Shown here in pieces: positions 51,534 to 60,095 of a DNA stretch of 64,000 bases. Both the position numbers and the translations under genes were made by a program. The notes beneath the pieces were generated by a model. That model had not been told where the DNA came from. It worked only from the letters and a program-made list of their open reading frames with translations, and did no database searches. The stretch comes from Shimia sp040370365 (GTDB lineage: Bacteria > Pseudomonadota > Alphaproteobacteria > Rhodobacterales > Rhodobacteraceae), in the NCBI RefSeq assembly GCF_040370365.1, contig NZ_BAABWQ010000002.1, forward strand, positions 806,001 to 870,000, written 5' to 3'. Numbering within the stretch: position 1 is the stretch's first letter; each line of letters starts with the position of its first letter.

Positions 51534-51899
51534 TCAGTGCTCTGTGCTCTCACCTTCGGTCTCTTCACCATGGTAAAATGGGGTCATATGCGCGACCACA
51601 ACTGAGTTTTCATCCAGTGCACGTTGCATCAAGCTGCGTTCTTCTGAGTCGATGTCATGTCCTTGCTCTTCGCGCTCTTCAACAGTGCCATAGCCGGTGA
51701 CATCCAATGGATTGAGATCTGCCTGTTTTAGGATGGCAACGGTTTCACGCACGGCTTCAGCTTCGTCGATACCACTTGCGTAGATCATCAAAGCTCCCCC
51801 GGTGGCATCATCCGGCAGACCGTCGCCGTCTCTACGACCAACCTGCACCAACAAGGTGTATACCTGCTGACGAGTCTTCTTCTTTTTCTCTTTGGTCAT
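51534..51899 (-). CDS. Small acidic conserved-type protein
   Basis: I do not recognise this 121-residue protein. It starts with a basic patch (MTKEKKKKTRQQ), contains VYTLLVQVGRRDGDGLPDDATGGALMIYA and AVRETVAILKQADLNPLDVTGYGT, which look like an alpha/beta fold, and ends in an acidic tail. It is probably cytoplasmic. It is convergent with the degenerate Hint gene (16 bases between stops) and lies between two Hint proteins, but nothing links it to them in function. The sense of codon use and the length support a real gene. Confidence 0.7.
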   Translation of the reverse strand: MTKEKKKKTRQQVYTLLVQVGRRDGDGLPDDATGGALMIYASGIDEAEAVRETVAILKQADLNPLDVTGYGTVEEREEQGHDIDSEERSLMQRALDENSVVVAHMTPFYHGEETEGESTEH

Positions 51900-52232
51900 G
51901 CGTGGGCCTTTCTCGATGGTCCGCCCTTACCCTGCTCTTTGCCGGTGGGTCAACTGCTGGACAGAGCACGCAAGCTGATCCCTAAAATTTTTAGGACATT
52001 GGATCCAGATATCTCCAACGGGAGTCACCTTTTGGAAAGGGTTTAAGAACAAACTGTTGGAGTACAGAACGTGCCGTTGTTTTCAGGTTGTGAGTGTTCT
52101 AAACGCTTCGCGCAACCCGAAGTCGTGCGATCACAAATTTGATATTTGAACCGCGCGAAACGCCGCACCAACTCCCAGGGAACACTTGTGGAGCATACGA
52201 TAATTTGACGGCCAAGGCCGGAGGGAAAACTC
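51900..52232. other. Intergenic region before the second choice-of-anchor L protein
   Basis: A 333-base gap between divergent genes. It has a 15-base palindrome CCTAAAATTTTTAGG near 51980 and AT-rich stretches that could be promoter elements. A GGAGGG ribosome site precedes the next start. I see no gene, RNA or repeat in it. Confidence 0.5.
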
Positions 52233-53810
52233 ATGCCAGTTGCATCTGAATTGCCAATAGAAACCTCTGCAAGTGCCATGGACATGGCGGAGTCAATGTT
52301 TGGCTCTGGAGTGGATATTCGCACGGCCAACTATACGGGCAATGAAGCGTCTTCGGGAATCTACTCCAGCGGTGAGTCCGTGGCGCCCGACGTGGCCCCG
52401 TCTGATACCGGTGTCATCCTTTCCACAGGCCGTGCCTCCGATATCACCAACAGCAGTGGTGACGTGAACACATCCGCAAGCACCACAGGGCAAATGGGGA
52501 CATCTGGCGACAGCGATCTGTCGGGTGTGGGCGGCGGCACAAGCTATGATGCCGCGGTGTTTGAGGCCACCTTTGTGCCAGCGGGTGATACGCTCACAAT
52601 GCAATTGGTGTTTTCTTCTGAGGAATACTTGGAATACGTAGACACTGGGTTCAACGACGCCGTTGGAATTTGGGTAAACGGCGAGCCCGCTGTGCTGACC
52701 GTCGGTGACGGTGATATCACCATCGACAACATAAACGACGAAGACAACAGCAACCTTTATGTCAACAACCCAGCCGACGGCGAAGTCGTCAATACAGAAA
52801 TGGACGGGTTGACGGTCACGCTGACTCTGAAGGCTCCCGTGCAGGCCGGTGAAATCAATACAATCAAAATTGGCATCGCCGATATTGGCGATGATAAATA
52901 TGATTCAAATCTACTGATTGCAGGCGATTCCATTCAATGTGCCCTGATCGCCGCAGACGATGCTTACGACATCAATGCAGGTGGCTCACAAACTGTGAAC
53001 ATCTTGGCCAACGACGCAAGCCCGACCGGCGCGACTTTGACGATCACCCGTATCAACGGCCAAGAGGTCGGTGCCGGAGACAGCGTGCTGCTGGCGACGG
53101 GTGAAACAGTCACGCTAAATGACGATGGCACAATCTCTATAGAAACGGACAACGATCAGGGAACAAATACGTTCACCTATCAAGTTGAGGATTCCGAGGG
53201 CAACACCGACACGGCCTTTGTTGAAATCACCACCACCGCGCCTTGTTTTGTGAGTGGCACTCAGATTGTCACACAGGCCGGTCTTGTCAAAATCGAGGAC
53301 CTTGAGCCCGGGCACAAGGTGCTGACGCGGGACAATGGGTTTCAACCATTGGTCTGGATTGGCAAAAGCACACGGATGGCCACCGGCAACGATGCCCCAA
53401 TCCGGTTCGCAAAGGACGCGCTGGGCTCACATGACCACGTGGAGTTTTCCCCCAACCACCGCGTTCTGATCAAATCATCTCAAGCTGCGATGCTGTTTGG
53501 TGAATCTGAAGTGTTGGTGAAAGCGAAAGACCTGGTAAATGGCAGCAGTATCACAGTGCGCGAAGACCACACACCAGTCACATACGTGCATCTGCTGTTT
53601 GAACGGCATGAGATTGTTCGTGCCAACGGACTGGATAGCGAAAGTTATCATCCCGGTCAGGAAACGCTCGATAGCTTTGATGCGGAAACGCGCGAAGAAA
53701 TCCTGCGCTTAATGCCAAACACCGATGCGATGATGGGATATGGTTACGGGCCCTGTGCGCGCGTTTCGCTGCGCAAATTCGAAGCTAGGGCGCTTTTGAC
53801 GGCAGCATAG
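52233..53810 (+). CDS. Choice-of-anchor L / Hint_2 protein, second copy, catalytic residues intact
   Basis: The 525-residue protein has the same order as the one at 48809: choice-of-anchor L domain (FSSEEYLEYVDTGFNDAVGI), acidic VCBS/cadherin-like linker (about 240-335) and Hint_2 domain starting at Cys338 in APCFVSGTQIVTQAG, with S-P-N-H at 406-409. The two share the N-terminal phrase ASAMDMAE and much of the domain framework, so they are paralogues from a local duplication. A GGAGGG site precedes the ATG. No signal peptide is visible. Likely a surface or secreted, possibly self-processed, protein. Confidence 0.9.
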   Translation: MPVASELPIETSASAMDMAESMFGSGVDIRTANYTGNEASSGIYSSGESVAPDVAPSDTGVILSTGRASDITNSSGDVNTSASTTGQMGTSGDSDLSGVGGGTSYDAAVFEATFVPAGDTLTMQLVFSSEEYLEYVDTGFNDAVGIWVNGEPAVLTVGDGDITIDNINDEDNSNLYVNNPADGEVVNTEMDGLTVTLTLKAPVQAGEINTIKIGIADIGDDKYDSNLLIAGDSIQCALIAADDAYDINAGGSQTVNILANDASPTGATLTITRINGQEVGAGDSVLLATGETVTLNDDGTISIETDNDQGTNTFTYQVEDSEGNTDTAFVEITTTAPCFVSGTQIVTQAGLVKIEDLEPGHKVLTRDNGFQPLVWIGKSTRMATGNDAPIRFAKDALGSHDHVEFSPNHRVLIKSSQAAMLFGESEVLVKAKDLVNGSSITVREDHTPVTYVHLLFERHEIVRANGLDSESYHPGQETLDSFDAETREEILRLMPNTDAMMGYGYGPCARVSLRKFEARALLTAA

Positions 53811-53930
53811 GGTAAAAAAGTCTCCTTTCGTTGGTCATTTGGATAGGTCAGCTAGGGGAGAACCAACCTTCTGTTGACCCACCTGAAAGGGGCGCGCTAA
53901 GGGGGGCCAGAACAATTCCGGTACTTACCC

Positions 53931-55004
53931 ATGCGCATCCTTCTGGCAGCCTCGCTCGCGATCCACTGTGTTCTGGCGATGGCGTCGTCCTCATTGGCTC
54001 AAACAAATGACACATTGGTCTTCGGGACGGTGGACCGTCCTCCTTTTGCCAGCTTGGGCGATGGCGCGCCAAGCGGCTTTAGTATCGATCTGATCACTGC
54101 AATCGCAACCGATCTGGAGGCAAAAATCGCTTTTGCCCCTTTTGACAATTTTGGAGACATGCTGAGTGCAGTACAGGATGGGGCAGTGGATGGGGCGATT
54201 GCCAATATCTCGATCACAGCGTCACGCGAAACTGTCATGGACTTTAGTCAGCCGATTTTCGCAAGCGGCATCCAGATTCTTATGCCTGCGGAAGCGGGCT
54301 CCTTGGCGCGCATTGGTGGATTGCTCACACGAGAGATTCTGACGGCGATCTTGATTGCGTTGGGTCTCTTGTTTGGCGGCGGCATGATCATGTGGATGTT
54401 TGAGCGAAAGCACCAACCCTATTTCGACCGTCCGGCCAAAGATGCCCTATTCCCGTCCTTCTGGTGGGCGCTGAATCTTGTGGTGAACGGCGGGTTTGAA
54501 GAACGCATGCCACAGTCACGACCAGGGCGGTTCTTTGCTGTTTTGTTGGTGGTTGCCAGCCTGTTTGTGGTCTCTGTCTTTGTCGCGACGATCACCGCGG
54601 CTGTGACGGTCGATGCGTTGCACGATTCAGTGGATTCAATCAATGATCTGGATGGCCGCAATGTTGGAACCGTAGAAGGCTCAACCAGCGCACGCTTTTT
54701 GGATACGCGCGACATCCGTTACACAAGCTATGACTCACCTCAGGCAATGCTCGCGTCGTTCAAAGACAATACCATCGATTCCGCCGTCTTCGATGGACCG
54801 ATCTTAGCCTATTTTGAAATGACAGAAGGTCGCAACAAAGCCCGCCTGATCGAGCGTGTGTATCAGCCTGAAAACTACGGCATTGCCTTTCCAGACGGCA
54901 GCGCATTGCGTGAAGAAATCGACCAGTCTCTGCTAAAGCTTAGAGAGGATGGCACCTATGACGCGCTTCTTGAAAAGTGGTTTGGTGCGAATTTTCGGAA
55001 CTAG
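53931..55004 (+). CDS. Prokaryotic glutamate-receptor-like channel
   Basis: The 357-residue protein has a signal peptide (to about 23), a split SBP_bac_3 ligand domain (S1 about 28-120, S2 about 240-357) and between them a first helix (about 135-157), a re-entrant pore loop (about 174-192) and a second helix (about 200-227). This S1-M1-P-M2-S2 order is that of GluR0-type ligand-gated channels. Arg99 and Asp288 sit where the ligand-binding Arg and Asp are expected. The pore loop reads FWWALNLVVNGGFEERMPQS, with no TVGYG-like filter. No strong ribosome site is visible. It could be annotated as a plain amino-acid binding protein, but the pore region argues against that. Confidence 0.85.
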   Translation: MRILLAASLAIHCVLAMASSSLAQTNDTLVFGTVDRPPFASLGDGAPSGFSIDLITAIATDLEAKIAFAPFDNFGDMLSAVQDGAVDGAIANISITASRETVMDFSQPIFASGIQILMPAEAGSLARIGGLLTREILTAILIALGLLFGGGMIMWMFERKHQPYFDRPAKDALFPSFWWALNLVVNGGFEERMPQSRPGRFFAVLLVVASLFVVSVFVATITAAVTVDALHDSVDSINDLDGRNVGTVEGSTSARFLDTRDIRYTSYDSPQAMLASFKDNTIDSAVFDGPILAYFEMTEGRNKARLIERVYQPENYGIAFPDGSALREEIDQSLLKLREDGTYDALLEKWFGANFRN

Positions 55005-55059
55005 ACTTTTCGCGGATAGATCCGGGAACCGGCACATCGTCAGCGTCTAGGTACAGATG

Positions 55060-55095
55060 CAAAGAAAAAGCCAGCCTGATATCTCAGGCTGGCTT
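55060..55095 (-). terminator. Intrinsic terminator of dapD
   Basis: AAGCCAGCCTGA (55068-55079) pairs exactly with TCAGGCTGGCTT (55084-55095) around a four-base loop. On the minus strand the stem runs into TTTTTCTTT. It starts about 21 bases beyond the dapD stop. It may also act for the convergent channel gene. Confidence 0.9.
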
Positions 55096-55115
55096 CCATT
55101 TTCTATCAACAGTGA

Positions 55116-55943
55116 CTAGTCGCGCAGCAGCTCATTGATACCGGTCTTGGAGCGCGTGCGCTCGTCCACACGTTTTACAATCACTGCACAGTAAAGATTC
55201 ACACCGTTTTTAGACGGCATGGAGCCTGCAACGACCACGGAGTATGGCGGCACTTCACCGTACATGACTTCACCAGTTTCACGGTCCACGATCTTGGTGG
55301 ACTGACCGATAAACACGCCCATGCCCAGCACAGAACCTTCGCGCACGATACAGCCTTCAACCACTTCAGAGCGCGCACCGATGAAGCAATTGTCTTCAAT
55401 AATGGTTGGACCAGCTTGCATTGGCTCCAAAACACCACCGATACCAACACCGCCAGAAAGGTGCACATTTTTACCAATCTGCGCACAGGACCCCACAGTG
55501 GCCCACGTGTCGACCATGGTGCCCTCGTCCACATAGGCACCGAGGTTCACAAAAGAGGGCATCAACACCACGCCCGGCGCGATAAAGGCGGATTTGCGCA
55601 CCACACAGTTAGGAACCGCGCGGAACCCAGCAGCCTTCCACTGGTTTTCGCCCCAGCCTTTGAACTTGCTGTCAACCTTGTCCCACCAGCCAGAGCCCTG
55701 TGGTCCGCCATCTTGGAGTTCCATGTCTTTGATACGGAAGCCCAACAGAACTGCTTTCTTGGCCCATTGGTTCACGTGCCAATCGCCACTGTCCAGTTTC
55801 TCAGCCACGCGTAGGCCGCCGCTGTCGAGTGCGTTTAGTGTGTCTTCGATTGCTTCGCGGGTTTCACCGGTGGTTGCAGGCGAAATGGTATCGCGCGCCT
55901 CCCATGCGGCTTCGATGGCGATTTCCAGTTGGGCATTAGACAT
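55116..55943 (-). CDS. dapD: Tetrahydrodipicolinate N-succinyltransferase
   Basis: DapD succinylates tetrahydrodipicolinate in the lysine and diaminopimelate pathway. The 275-residue product has the N-terminal helical domain and a left-handed beta-helix with hexapeptide repeats (FIAPGVVLMPSFVNLGAYVD, then CFIGARSEVVEGCIVREGS). Length and start are normal. DapE, two steps on, is at 47354-48499. The serine/threonine dehydratase gene lies 78 bases upstream on the same strand. Confidence 0.97.
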   Translation of the reverse strand: MSNAQLEIAIEAAWEARDTISPATTGETREAIEDTLNALDSGGLRVAEKLDSGDWHVNQWAKKAVLLGFRIKDMELQDGGPQGSGWWDKVDSKFKGWGENQWKAAGFRAVPNCVVRKSAFIAPGVVLMPSFVNLGAYVDEGTMVDTWATVGSCAQIGKNVHLSGGVGIGGVLEPMQAGPTIIEDNCFIGARSEVVEGCIVREGSVLGMGVFIGQSTKIVDRETGEVMYGEVPPYSVVVAGSMPSKNGVNLYCAVIVKRVDERTRSKTGINELLRD

Positions 55944-56020
55944 ATTTCAGGCTCCAGATGTCTTGGATTTGCGCCGTTTTAACGGGATCAGAGGCGGGCG
56001 TCACGCCCTCTTTGCTACCA

Positions 56021-56944
56021 TTATTGCAGCGGATCAGGCGCGATGTTGGCACCGCAGAGTAGAACAGCAACTTTCTCGTCCGGTTCTGGCGCGTAAGCAC
56101 CCGACATCAATGCCGCCAAAGCAGTGGCGCCCGCAGGCTCCACCAACAGGCGATGATCTCGCCAAAGAGCACGCTGGGCATTGGTGATGGCCTCATCACT
56201 CACCAACACCGTCTCCGTACCAGTAGAGACGGCTAGGTCAAAACAGATCTGGCCAATGCGTTTCGCGCCCAGAGCGTTGGCCGCCACACCAGAGACGTCC
56301 ACGTCCACAGGATCTCCAGCCTCAAGCGCTGCATGGAGTGCGCAAGAGGTTTTCGGCTCCACCGCAACCACACGTCGCCGTCCATCCAGCCACGCCATCG
56401 CGCCCGCAATCAAGCCACCACCGCCAACGGCGATCAAGACCGTGTCGGCATTCAGGCCCTGATCCTCCCATTCATAGACAACGGTGCCCTGACCACCGAC
56501 TGTGGCTGGGGCGTCATACGCATGGATTTGCATCGCTCCGGTGTCAGCCTCATATGCCAACGCCTGATCCAAAGCATCGGAATATGCACCGGGCACGACC
56601 ACCAAATCAGCGCCTGCGTCGCGGATCAGAGCGATCTTTGCTGGTCCGGCCATTTCCGGAACGTAAATCCGGGCTTTGTGTCCAAGTTGACGCGCAGCAT
56701 AGGCAACCGCAGCCCCATGATTGCCGCCTGATGCGGCCACAAGCCCAGCGGACGGCACATTCTGAGACAAAAGCGTGTTGAATGCTCCACGGGCCTTAAA
56801 CGTACCGGTATGTTGCAATTGTTCGAGTTTCATCTGGATCGGATACGCCAACCCAAAGCCACGTTGTACAGTCACAACTGGGGTGCGCTGTACATGCCCT
56901 TTGATCCGCTCTGCTGCGGTGGTAATCTCAGATTTCCAGTCCAT
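56021..56944 (-). CDS. PLP-dependent serine/threonine dehydratase family enzyme
   Basis: The 307-residue enzyme belongs to the fold-type II PLP family. It has the PLP lysine K50 in HTGTFKARGAFN, the substrate loop AASGGNHGAAVAYAARQ and the phosphate loop VGGGGLIAGAMAW. It probably deaminates threonine or serine; there is no ACT regulatory domain, so it is a catabolic type. The ATG at 56944 precedes the family start; the frame continues upstream to 57346 but that part overlaps the divergent LOG-family gene and has no family similarity. Confidence 0.9.
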   Translation of the reverse strand: MDWKSEITTAAERIKGHVQRTPVVTVQRGFGLAYPIQMKLEQLQHTGTFKARGAFNTLLSQNVPSAGLVAASGGNHGAAVAYAARQLGHKARIYVPEMAGPAKIALIRDAGADLVVVPGAYSDALDQALAYEADTGAMQIHAYDAPATVGGQGTVVYEWEDQGLNADTVLIAVGGGGLIAGAMAWLDGRRRVVAVEPKTSCALHAALEAGDPVDVDVSGVAANALGAKRIGQICFDLAVSTGTETVLVSDEAITNAQRALWRDHRLLVEPAGATALAALMSGAYAPEPDEKVAVLLCGANIAPDPLQ

Positions 56945-57018
56945 TTTCTGCCCCCAACTGGTTTTATTAACCAAAACCCTATAGGCCTGAATAAAACGCG
57001 CAAGCAAGGACTGCTTAG

Positions 57019-57852
57019 ATGAAAGAAGATCGTCGTCATCCACTTTCGGATGCTCACTCGGATCGCGAATCCGCCTCTCTTGTTCCCGACACACCCCAAA
57101 CCCGTGCGCCGTCTTATCGACTGGCATTTGCGGATGAAGAATTCCTTTGTCGCGAAGAGCTGCGCCCGGTGCGTTTGCAGCTGGAATTGCTAAAACCGGA
57201 ACTGGCATTAGATGAAGACGGAATCGAAAGCACGGTTGTTCTTTTTGGTGGCGCGCGCATTCCAGAACCGGCGAAGAAAGACTCTGCCCGCACCAAAACA
57301 CTCGCGGATTTGTCCGAGTTCTACGAAGAAGCCCGCAAGTTTGCACAGATCATAACCAAAGCCAGTGACGGCAAAAAGAACGTGATTGTCACCGGCGGTG
57401 GCCCTGGTGTGATGGAAGCCGGCAACCGCGGCGCGGTAGAGGCTGGCGGTCGCTCCATTGGCCTCAACATCGTACTGCCGCATGAACAAGCGCCAAATGA
57501 ATACGTGACGCCTGATCTGTGTTTCAATTTCCACTATTTCGCGATCCGCAAAATGCACTTTCTGATGCGTGCCAGCGTGATTTGTGCCTTCCCTGGTGGC
57601 TTTGGCACATTGGATGAATTGTTTGAAGCGCTGACGCTGATTCAGACCGGACGCATGCAACGGGTGCCGGTTCTGCTGTTCGGTCGAGAATTTTGGGAAA
57701 AGATTGTAAACTGGGATGCGCTAGCGGATGCAGGCACAATTTCCGATGAGGATCTCTCGCTTTTCCGCTTTGTGGAGACCGCCGAAGAAGCTGTCTCCGT
57801 GATCGACTCCTGGGAAGACAACAGCACTCGGGACGCTATTCCGGGGCGCTAA
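57019..57852 (+). CDS. LOG-family protein (lysine decarboxylase-like)
   Basis: The 277-residue protein has the LOG/TIGR00730 motifs VTGGGPGVMEAGNRGAVEAG and FPGGFGTLDELFEAL, which bind the nucleotide phosphate and catalyse release of ribose 5-phosphate from nucleotides in characterised relatives. The N-terminal 75 residues extend beyond the short LOG type. The old name lysine decarboxylase is not supported. It is divergent from the dehydratase gene. Role in this cell is unknown. Confidence 0.9.
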   Translation: MKEDRRHPLSDAHSDRESASLVPDTPQTRAPSYRLAFADEEFLCREELRPVRLQLELLKPELALDEDGIESTVVLFGGARIPEPAKKDSARTKTLADLSEFYEEARKFAQIITKASDGKKNVIVTGGGPGVMEAGNRGAVEAGGRSIGLNIVLPHEQAPNEYVTPDLCFNFHYFAIRKMHFLMRASVICAFPGGFGTLDELFEALTLIQTGRMQRVPVLLFGREFWEKIVNWDALADAGTISDEDLSLFRFVETAEEAVSVIDSWEDNSTRDAIPGR

Positions 57853-58016
57853 ACGTCTGAACGAGCTTTGGGTAAATGCCCGTTCTGCCTGTACGATATC
57901 GGATGGGCAGATCGGCGACCGCTCAAGTCCGGCGCATGGCTGTATCTCGCCTCGGTCACGTTCGGCAGAAGCAGCCCCTTTTTCGATGATGGTCAAAAGG
58001 CCTCTACGGTCGCGAC

Positions 58017-58226
58017 TTAGTGAAACTGTGTTGGCAGAAAGCCTAACTCAATGCCTTGAGGTAGTTTTGTCACCACTTGTTTTCCAGCGACATCTTTGAT
58101 CGCGTAGCCATATCCAGCCAAGCGGAACTTCCATTCGCGTGGGCTCAGAGAGTTGTTTTTTTCGCGTCTCAGAATGTCCAGTGTAGGCGCGTCAATCATT
58201 GCGCCGCCGATGTCTGCATGTGTCAT
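58017..58226 (-). CDS. Small hypothetical protein
   Basis: A 69-residue protein with a compact, basic sequence (MTHADIGGAMIDAPTLDILRR, later EWKFRLAGYGYAIKDVAGKQ and a hydrophobic end). It has no signal or membrane helix. I do not recognise it. The start has a plausible GGAAGGGA ribosome site, and the composition looks coding. It is isolated between the LOG-family gene (convergent) and a membrane-protein gene on the same strand. Treat it as a likely real small gene of unknown role. Confidence 0.65.
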   Translation of the reverse strand: MTHADIGGAMIDAPTLDILRREKNNSLSPREWKFRLAGYGYAIKDVAGKQVVTKLPQGIELGFLPTQFH

Positions 58227-58326
58227 AGGTCAATCCCTTCCGTTTGTTGACAGAATGGAAACTGACTGTTGATCAGGGCGTAATTGGTGCGTGATTGTGG
58301 AAAATTTTAGACAAACTTTTCCTATG

Positions 58327-58716
58327 TTAGGTTTTGGCTTTCTTGTTCGCCAGAGATGGGAACAGATACTTTGGCACCAAAATCCCAGCGATCAGCGCGC
58401 CCAGCCATACAATCAGTGTCGCCGCCAGCAGGTTTGCAATCCCGCCAATCGTGAAATCACTCACCAACAGCTCAGTTATGATCAGACCCGCAAAGGTCAC
58501 ACTCAACGAAAGACCGCCCAACAGTTCGGGGATCTTCTTCTCTGAAATCTTGCGTATGATCGGCAACAGCACCACTGACACAACTGTAAAGACCAAAGTA
58601 ACGATGATTAGACCCAAGACACCAATTGCGAAGCCAGGCAAAAGCAAACTGGCTAGCAAAAGCCCGACGGCATTGGCTATCAGATGGGCGGCGGTGGACA
58701 AAACAAAATTGGGCAT
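58327..58716 (-). CDS. Small membrane protein, phage holin 4-like
   Basis: The 129-residue protein has four membrane helices (about 5-27, 30-53, 68-87, 91-112) and resembles the Phage_holin_4_2 (PF04020) group of bacterial membrane proteins, which despite the name are usually chromosomal and not lytic. The role is unknown. It lies between the small hypothetical gene and rlmN, with 73 bases to the rlmN stop. Confidence 0.75.
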   Translation of the reverse strand: MPNFVLSTAAHLIANAVGLLLASLLLPGFAIGVLGLIIVTLVFTVVSVVLLPIIRKISEKKIPELLGGLSLSVTFAGLIITELLVSDFTIGGIANLLAATLIVWLGALIAGILVPKYLFPSLANKKAKT

Positions 58717-58789
58717 AAGACAGCTCTCTAAATGAAACTCTCACCCAGAGTACCTGTTTTTCGTATTTGTACCAGTCCTATGGCACAGC

Positions 58790-59989
58790 TCACACTTGAG
58801 GCACGCCAGCCTCAGCCGCAATCTGTTTGCGCGACTTGCGTGCTCGTTCCGTGGCCGATTTCAGTTGGCCGCAAGCTGCCATTATGTCTTCGCCCCGTGG
58901 TTTGCGGATCGGGCTGGAGTACCCCGCTGCATGGATAATATCAGCAAAAGCGTGAATGCGATTATTAGAACTGCGCTTATACGGAGCACCCGGCCATTCA
59001 TTGAACGGGATCAAGTTGATCTTGGCCGGAATGTTGAACCGCTTTATGTGATCGACCAAGCGATGTGCGTCTTCTTTGCTGTCGTTCACACCATCGAGCA
59101 TCACATACTCAAACGTAATGCGTTCTGAATTGGACCCCTTGGGATAATCTGACAGCGACTGCAGCAGCTCTTCAATGTTCCAGCGTTTATTGATCGGCAC
59201 CAACATGTCACGCACGTCATCGGTTGTGGCGTGGAATGAAATCGCCAGCAAGCAGCCTATTTCCTCAGCGGTACGTGCGATTTCAGGCACCACTCCAGAA
59301 GTGGACAAAGTGATACGGCGGCGGGACAGTTGGATGCCTTCCGGGTCCATGGCGATTTTCATCGCGTCACGCACATTGTCGAAATTATAGAGCGGCTCCC
59401 CCATACCCATCAGCACAATGTTGGACAACAAACGTGGGCTGTCCTCAGTCGTACGAGTGCCAGGTGTGGGCCATTCGTCAAGATCATCGCGCGCCATCAT
59501 CACCTGCCCGATAATTTCGGCAGATGTCAGGTTGCGCACCAGCTTTTGGGTGCCTGTGTGGCAGAATGAACAGGTCAGCGTGCACCCCACCTGTGAAGAG
59601 ATACACAAGGTGCCGCGATCGGTCTCAGGAATATAGACCACCTCAACTTCGTGCCCGCCAGCGATACGCACCAGATATTTGCGCGTGCCATCCTCAGACA
59701 CCTGTTTGGTGATCACTTCAGGAATGCTGATTTCAAAAAGCGCATCCAACTCTGCCCGATAGGGTTTGGACAGGTTGGTCATCTCGTGGAAATCACGCAC
59801 CCCCCATTGGTAAATCCACTGCCAAATCTGGCCGACCCGCATTTTGGCCTGCTTTTCTTTGGTGCCATTGGCAATAAGCGTCTCGCGCAGCTGGTCACGC
59901 GTCAATCCAACAAGGTTGATCTTGCCACCTTCGGGCAACTTACGAGGAATGGTCATCACGTCCTGCGTGATTGGCGCGCTGGTGCTCAT
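58790..59989 (-). CDS. rlmN: 23S rRNA/tRNA adenine-C2 methyltransferase RlmN
   Basis: RlmN is a radical SAM enzyme that methylates A2503 of 23S rRNA and A37 of some tRNAs. The 399-residue product has the C-x3-C-x2-C cluster motif at residues 136, 140 and 143 (CTLTCSFCHTG), then LSNIVLMGMGEPLYNFDNV and RITLSTSGVVPEIART. Upstream in-frame ATGs at 60034 and 60004 exist; 59989 fits the family N terminus (APITQDVMTIPRKLP). Length is normal. Confidence 0.95.
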   Translation of the reverse strand: MSTSAPITQDVMTIPRKLPEGGKINLVGLTRDQLRETLIANGTKEKQAKMRVGQIWQWIYQWGVRDFHEMTNLSKPYRAELDALFEISIPEVITKQVSEDGTRKYLVRIAGGHEVEVVYIPETDRGTLCISSQVGCTLTCSFCHTGTQKLVRNLTSAEIIGQVMMARDDLDEWPTPGTRTTEDSPRLLSNIVLMGMGEPLYNFDNVRDAMKIAMDPEGIQLSRRRITLSTSGVVPEIARTAEEIGCLLAISFHATTDDVRDMLVPINKRWNIEELLQSLSDYPKGSNSERITFEYVMLDGVNDSKEDAHRLVDHIKRFNIPAKINLIPFNEWPGAPYKRSSNNRIHAFADIIHAAGYSSPIRKPRGEDIMAACGQLKSATERARKSRKQIAAEAGVPQV

Positions 59990-60095
59990 GGTTCTGGGAC
60001 TCATCTGGGAATTCAAGCGGTGCAGATACACCATTTAGGGGCTTTTGCAAACAATGCCAGATGAGGACCCGCCATGCCGACACATCAAAGCGGCC

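Noticed and set aside
56945..57346. N-terminal extension of the serine/threonine dehydratase frame
   Set aside because: This 134-residue stretch is antisense to the LOG-family gene and unlike any dehydratase N terminus. The ATG at 56944 fits the family.
58327..58716. Holin-like gene as evidence of a prophage
   Set aside because: No other phage gene, integrase or attachment repeat is nearby, and this membrane-protein group is commonly chromosomal.
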